Source of the DNA: Erysipelotrichaceae bacterium
GTDB lineage: Bacteria > Bacillota_I > Bacilli_A > Erysipelotrichales > Erysipelotrichaceae
Direction of reading: 5' to 3'
Assembly (NCBI GenBank): GCA_017511325.1
Contig: JAFWKS010000290.1
Location: 1 to 6,842 of the forward strand
Length of the DNA stretch: 6,842 nucleotides
The position numbers were made by a program, and so were the translations under genes. The notes under the pieces were generated by a model. It worked only from the letters and a program-made list of their open reading frames with translations. It was not told where the DNA came from and did not search any database. Shown in pieces: positions 5,898 through 6,842 of the stretch (positions within the stretch are counted from its first letter, which is position 1; every line of letters starts with the position of its first letter).

Positions 5898-6842
5898 GCC
5901 GCATTTTCAGATAAGATCGAAACATTGTAATAGAAACTGGTGTGATCGATCAGATGAAACAGCAGACTTACAGCATCGATCAGATCTTCTTTTGAAGTGC
6001 TTTCAGATCCAACGCAGATGCATACAAGTCTTAAAAGTCCATAGCAGAAGCACAGACCTTTATAGACCCTGGTCTTGTCAGCTCTTTTATCGATAAACGG
6101 GAAACATTCATAGATCATGGAATTGTTTATCAGTCTCTCCAGGAAACTCATCCATTTGGGATATCTTGTTTCAAAGACCTTTCTGTCATATACAAACTGT
6201 TCATGATCATTCAGATAGCGATCTTCCAGTCTGCACGCAAGCTGTTCAAGCCTATCGTTTTCTCCGGCAAGCCTTTTTAAGAGCCTGATGCCTGTTTCAA
6301 TGCCATCTTCATCACGAGCGAAGTCTTTTTCAAATTCTTCCCTGTTGATGATCTTGCATATATCGGAAATGCTTTGAGTCAGACTGGTCGATCGGTCTTT
6401 GATGATATTGTTGAACCTTTTTAACTGTATTACATCTTCTTCACTGATATCATATGTGATGCGCGGCTTTTCGTTTATCGTTATCTTTTGAATATTGAGT
6501 TCATCACATTCAAAAAGCATTTCGACCGTTCTTTCACAGGATGCTGAACAGCAGGCGACATTGACTCCGTTGATGTTTTTCAGACTTCTTGGAAACAGTT
6601 TGCACACTGCCGGAAGATAGCTTTCACCTTTTTCCCGCTGCAGGCTGCAGAACTTTTTATCCTGGATCGGACAACAGCCCAGCCAGTTGAAGGAGATGTA
6701 GCGGTAGCGTTCCTCGCTTACGGTTTCCGGTATGACAAAAGTCGACTGGATGCGCCGATTGAGATCATCGGAACATTCCATCGTGATGAACTTATTGTAT
6801 TCTTCGTGACTTAGCGGTATGCGCCAGCTGCTGCAGCAGGTA
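5879..6842 (-). CDS. FliB-like (flagellin lysine-N-methylase family) Cys-rich protein, 5' end outside window
   Basis: The frame is open to the window edge, so the start is not present; the ATG at 6781 is internal. Reading in from the edge gives TCCSSWRIPLSHEEYNKF, matching the CC-x2-W-x-I segment at the FliB N-terminus. Numbered from M at 6781, there follow GCCPIQDKKFC (C36, C37, C45), SYLPAVCKLFPR (C60, then the FPR signature) and VACCSASCERTVEMLF (C77, C78, C82). This spaced-cysteine layout, with the vC..FPR and SCP-like segments, is characteristic of FliB/CxxCxxCC proteins, thought to carry a metal centre. The C-terminal two thirds are helical and weakly conserved. FliB methylates flagellin lysines in Salmonella, but many Bacillota homologues have no such demonstrated role and no flagellar gene is in view. 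The gene is convergent with the leuS unit and has its own terminator. The family call is good; the activity is inferred. Confidence 0.78.
   Translation of the reverse strand, partial: TCCSSWRIPLSHEEYNKFITMECSDDLNRRIQSTFVIPETVSEERYRYISFNWLGCCPIQDKKFCSLQREKGESYLPAVCKLFPRSLKNINGVNVACCSASCERTVEMLFECDELNIQKITINEKPRITYDISEEDVIQLKRFNNIIKDRSTSLTQSISDICKIINREEFEKDFARDEDGIETGIRLLKRLAGENDRLEQLACRLEDRYLNDHEQFVYDRKVFETRYPKWMSFLERLINNSMIYECFPFIDKRADKTRVYKGLCFCYGLLRLVCICVGSESTSKEDLIDAVSLLFHLIDHTSFYYNVSILSENAAVMLKI

Noticed and set aside
1..6842. Search for CRISPR arrays, insertion sequences, tRNA/rRNA genes and defence genes
   Set aside because: No spaced direct repeats, transposase motifs, tRNA-like cloverleaf or defence domains were seen on either strand.

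Overview
The window reads as a stretch of Bacillota (Firmicutes) chromosome. A leucine-type T-box leader, strong GGAGG-type ribosome binding sites, tightly packed co-directional genes and intrinsic terminators with U-tracts all point that way. The gene content and protein style suggest an anaerobic gut-type Bacillota, perhaps Erysipelotrichia. That finer placement is inference, because no rRNA or marker gene beyond leuS is present.

Layout. Bases 1-1306 (+) hold the end of a first transcription unit with three overlapping genes: the C-terminal end of an S41/Ctp-type processing protease carrying a peptidoglycan-binding domain, a metallo-beta-lactamase-fold hydrolase of the COG2220/UlaG-like type, and a 100-residue membrane protein with a Cys/His-rich segment between two hydrophobic helices. 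Bases 1307-1569 are a regulatory region with a good sigma-A-like promoter (TTGAAA, 17 bp, TAAGAT) and a T-box riboswitch. Its features match a leucine sensor: specifier CTC, a UGGU acceptor-binding bulge, and a terminator/antiterminator pair. Bases 1570-5822 (+) hold leuS, an AGCS-family sodium:amino-acid symporter and a stand-alone two-CBS-domain protein, separated by only 38-39 bp and with no visible terminator between them. A perfect 12-bp hairpin ends this unit. Bases 5879-6842 (-) hold a convergent gene, cut by the window edge, for a FliB-like (flagellin lysine-N-methylase family) Cys-rich protein. Its own terminator hairpin contains its stop codon.

How it fits together. When uncharged tRNA-Leu accumulates, the T-box should let transcription continue into leuS. 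If the three genes are one transcript, it would also raise the amino-acid symporter and the CBS protein. This would couple leucyl-tRNA synthetase supply to amino-acid uptake and possibly to a nucleotide-sensing regulator. The link is inferred from spacing and the absence of terminators.

No mobile element, CRISPR array, tRNA or rRNA gene was found. Nothing here clearly amounts to a previously undescribed system. The points most worth a second look are the leucine T-box/symporter/CBS linkage, the KMGKR version of the KMSKS loop in LeuRS, and the Cys/His-rich small membrane protein. The first ~35 bases do not continue the protease reading frame sensibly and look like a sequence-edge artefact or a local disruption.
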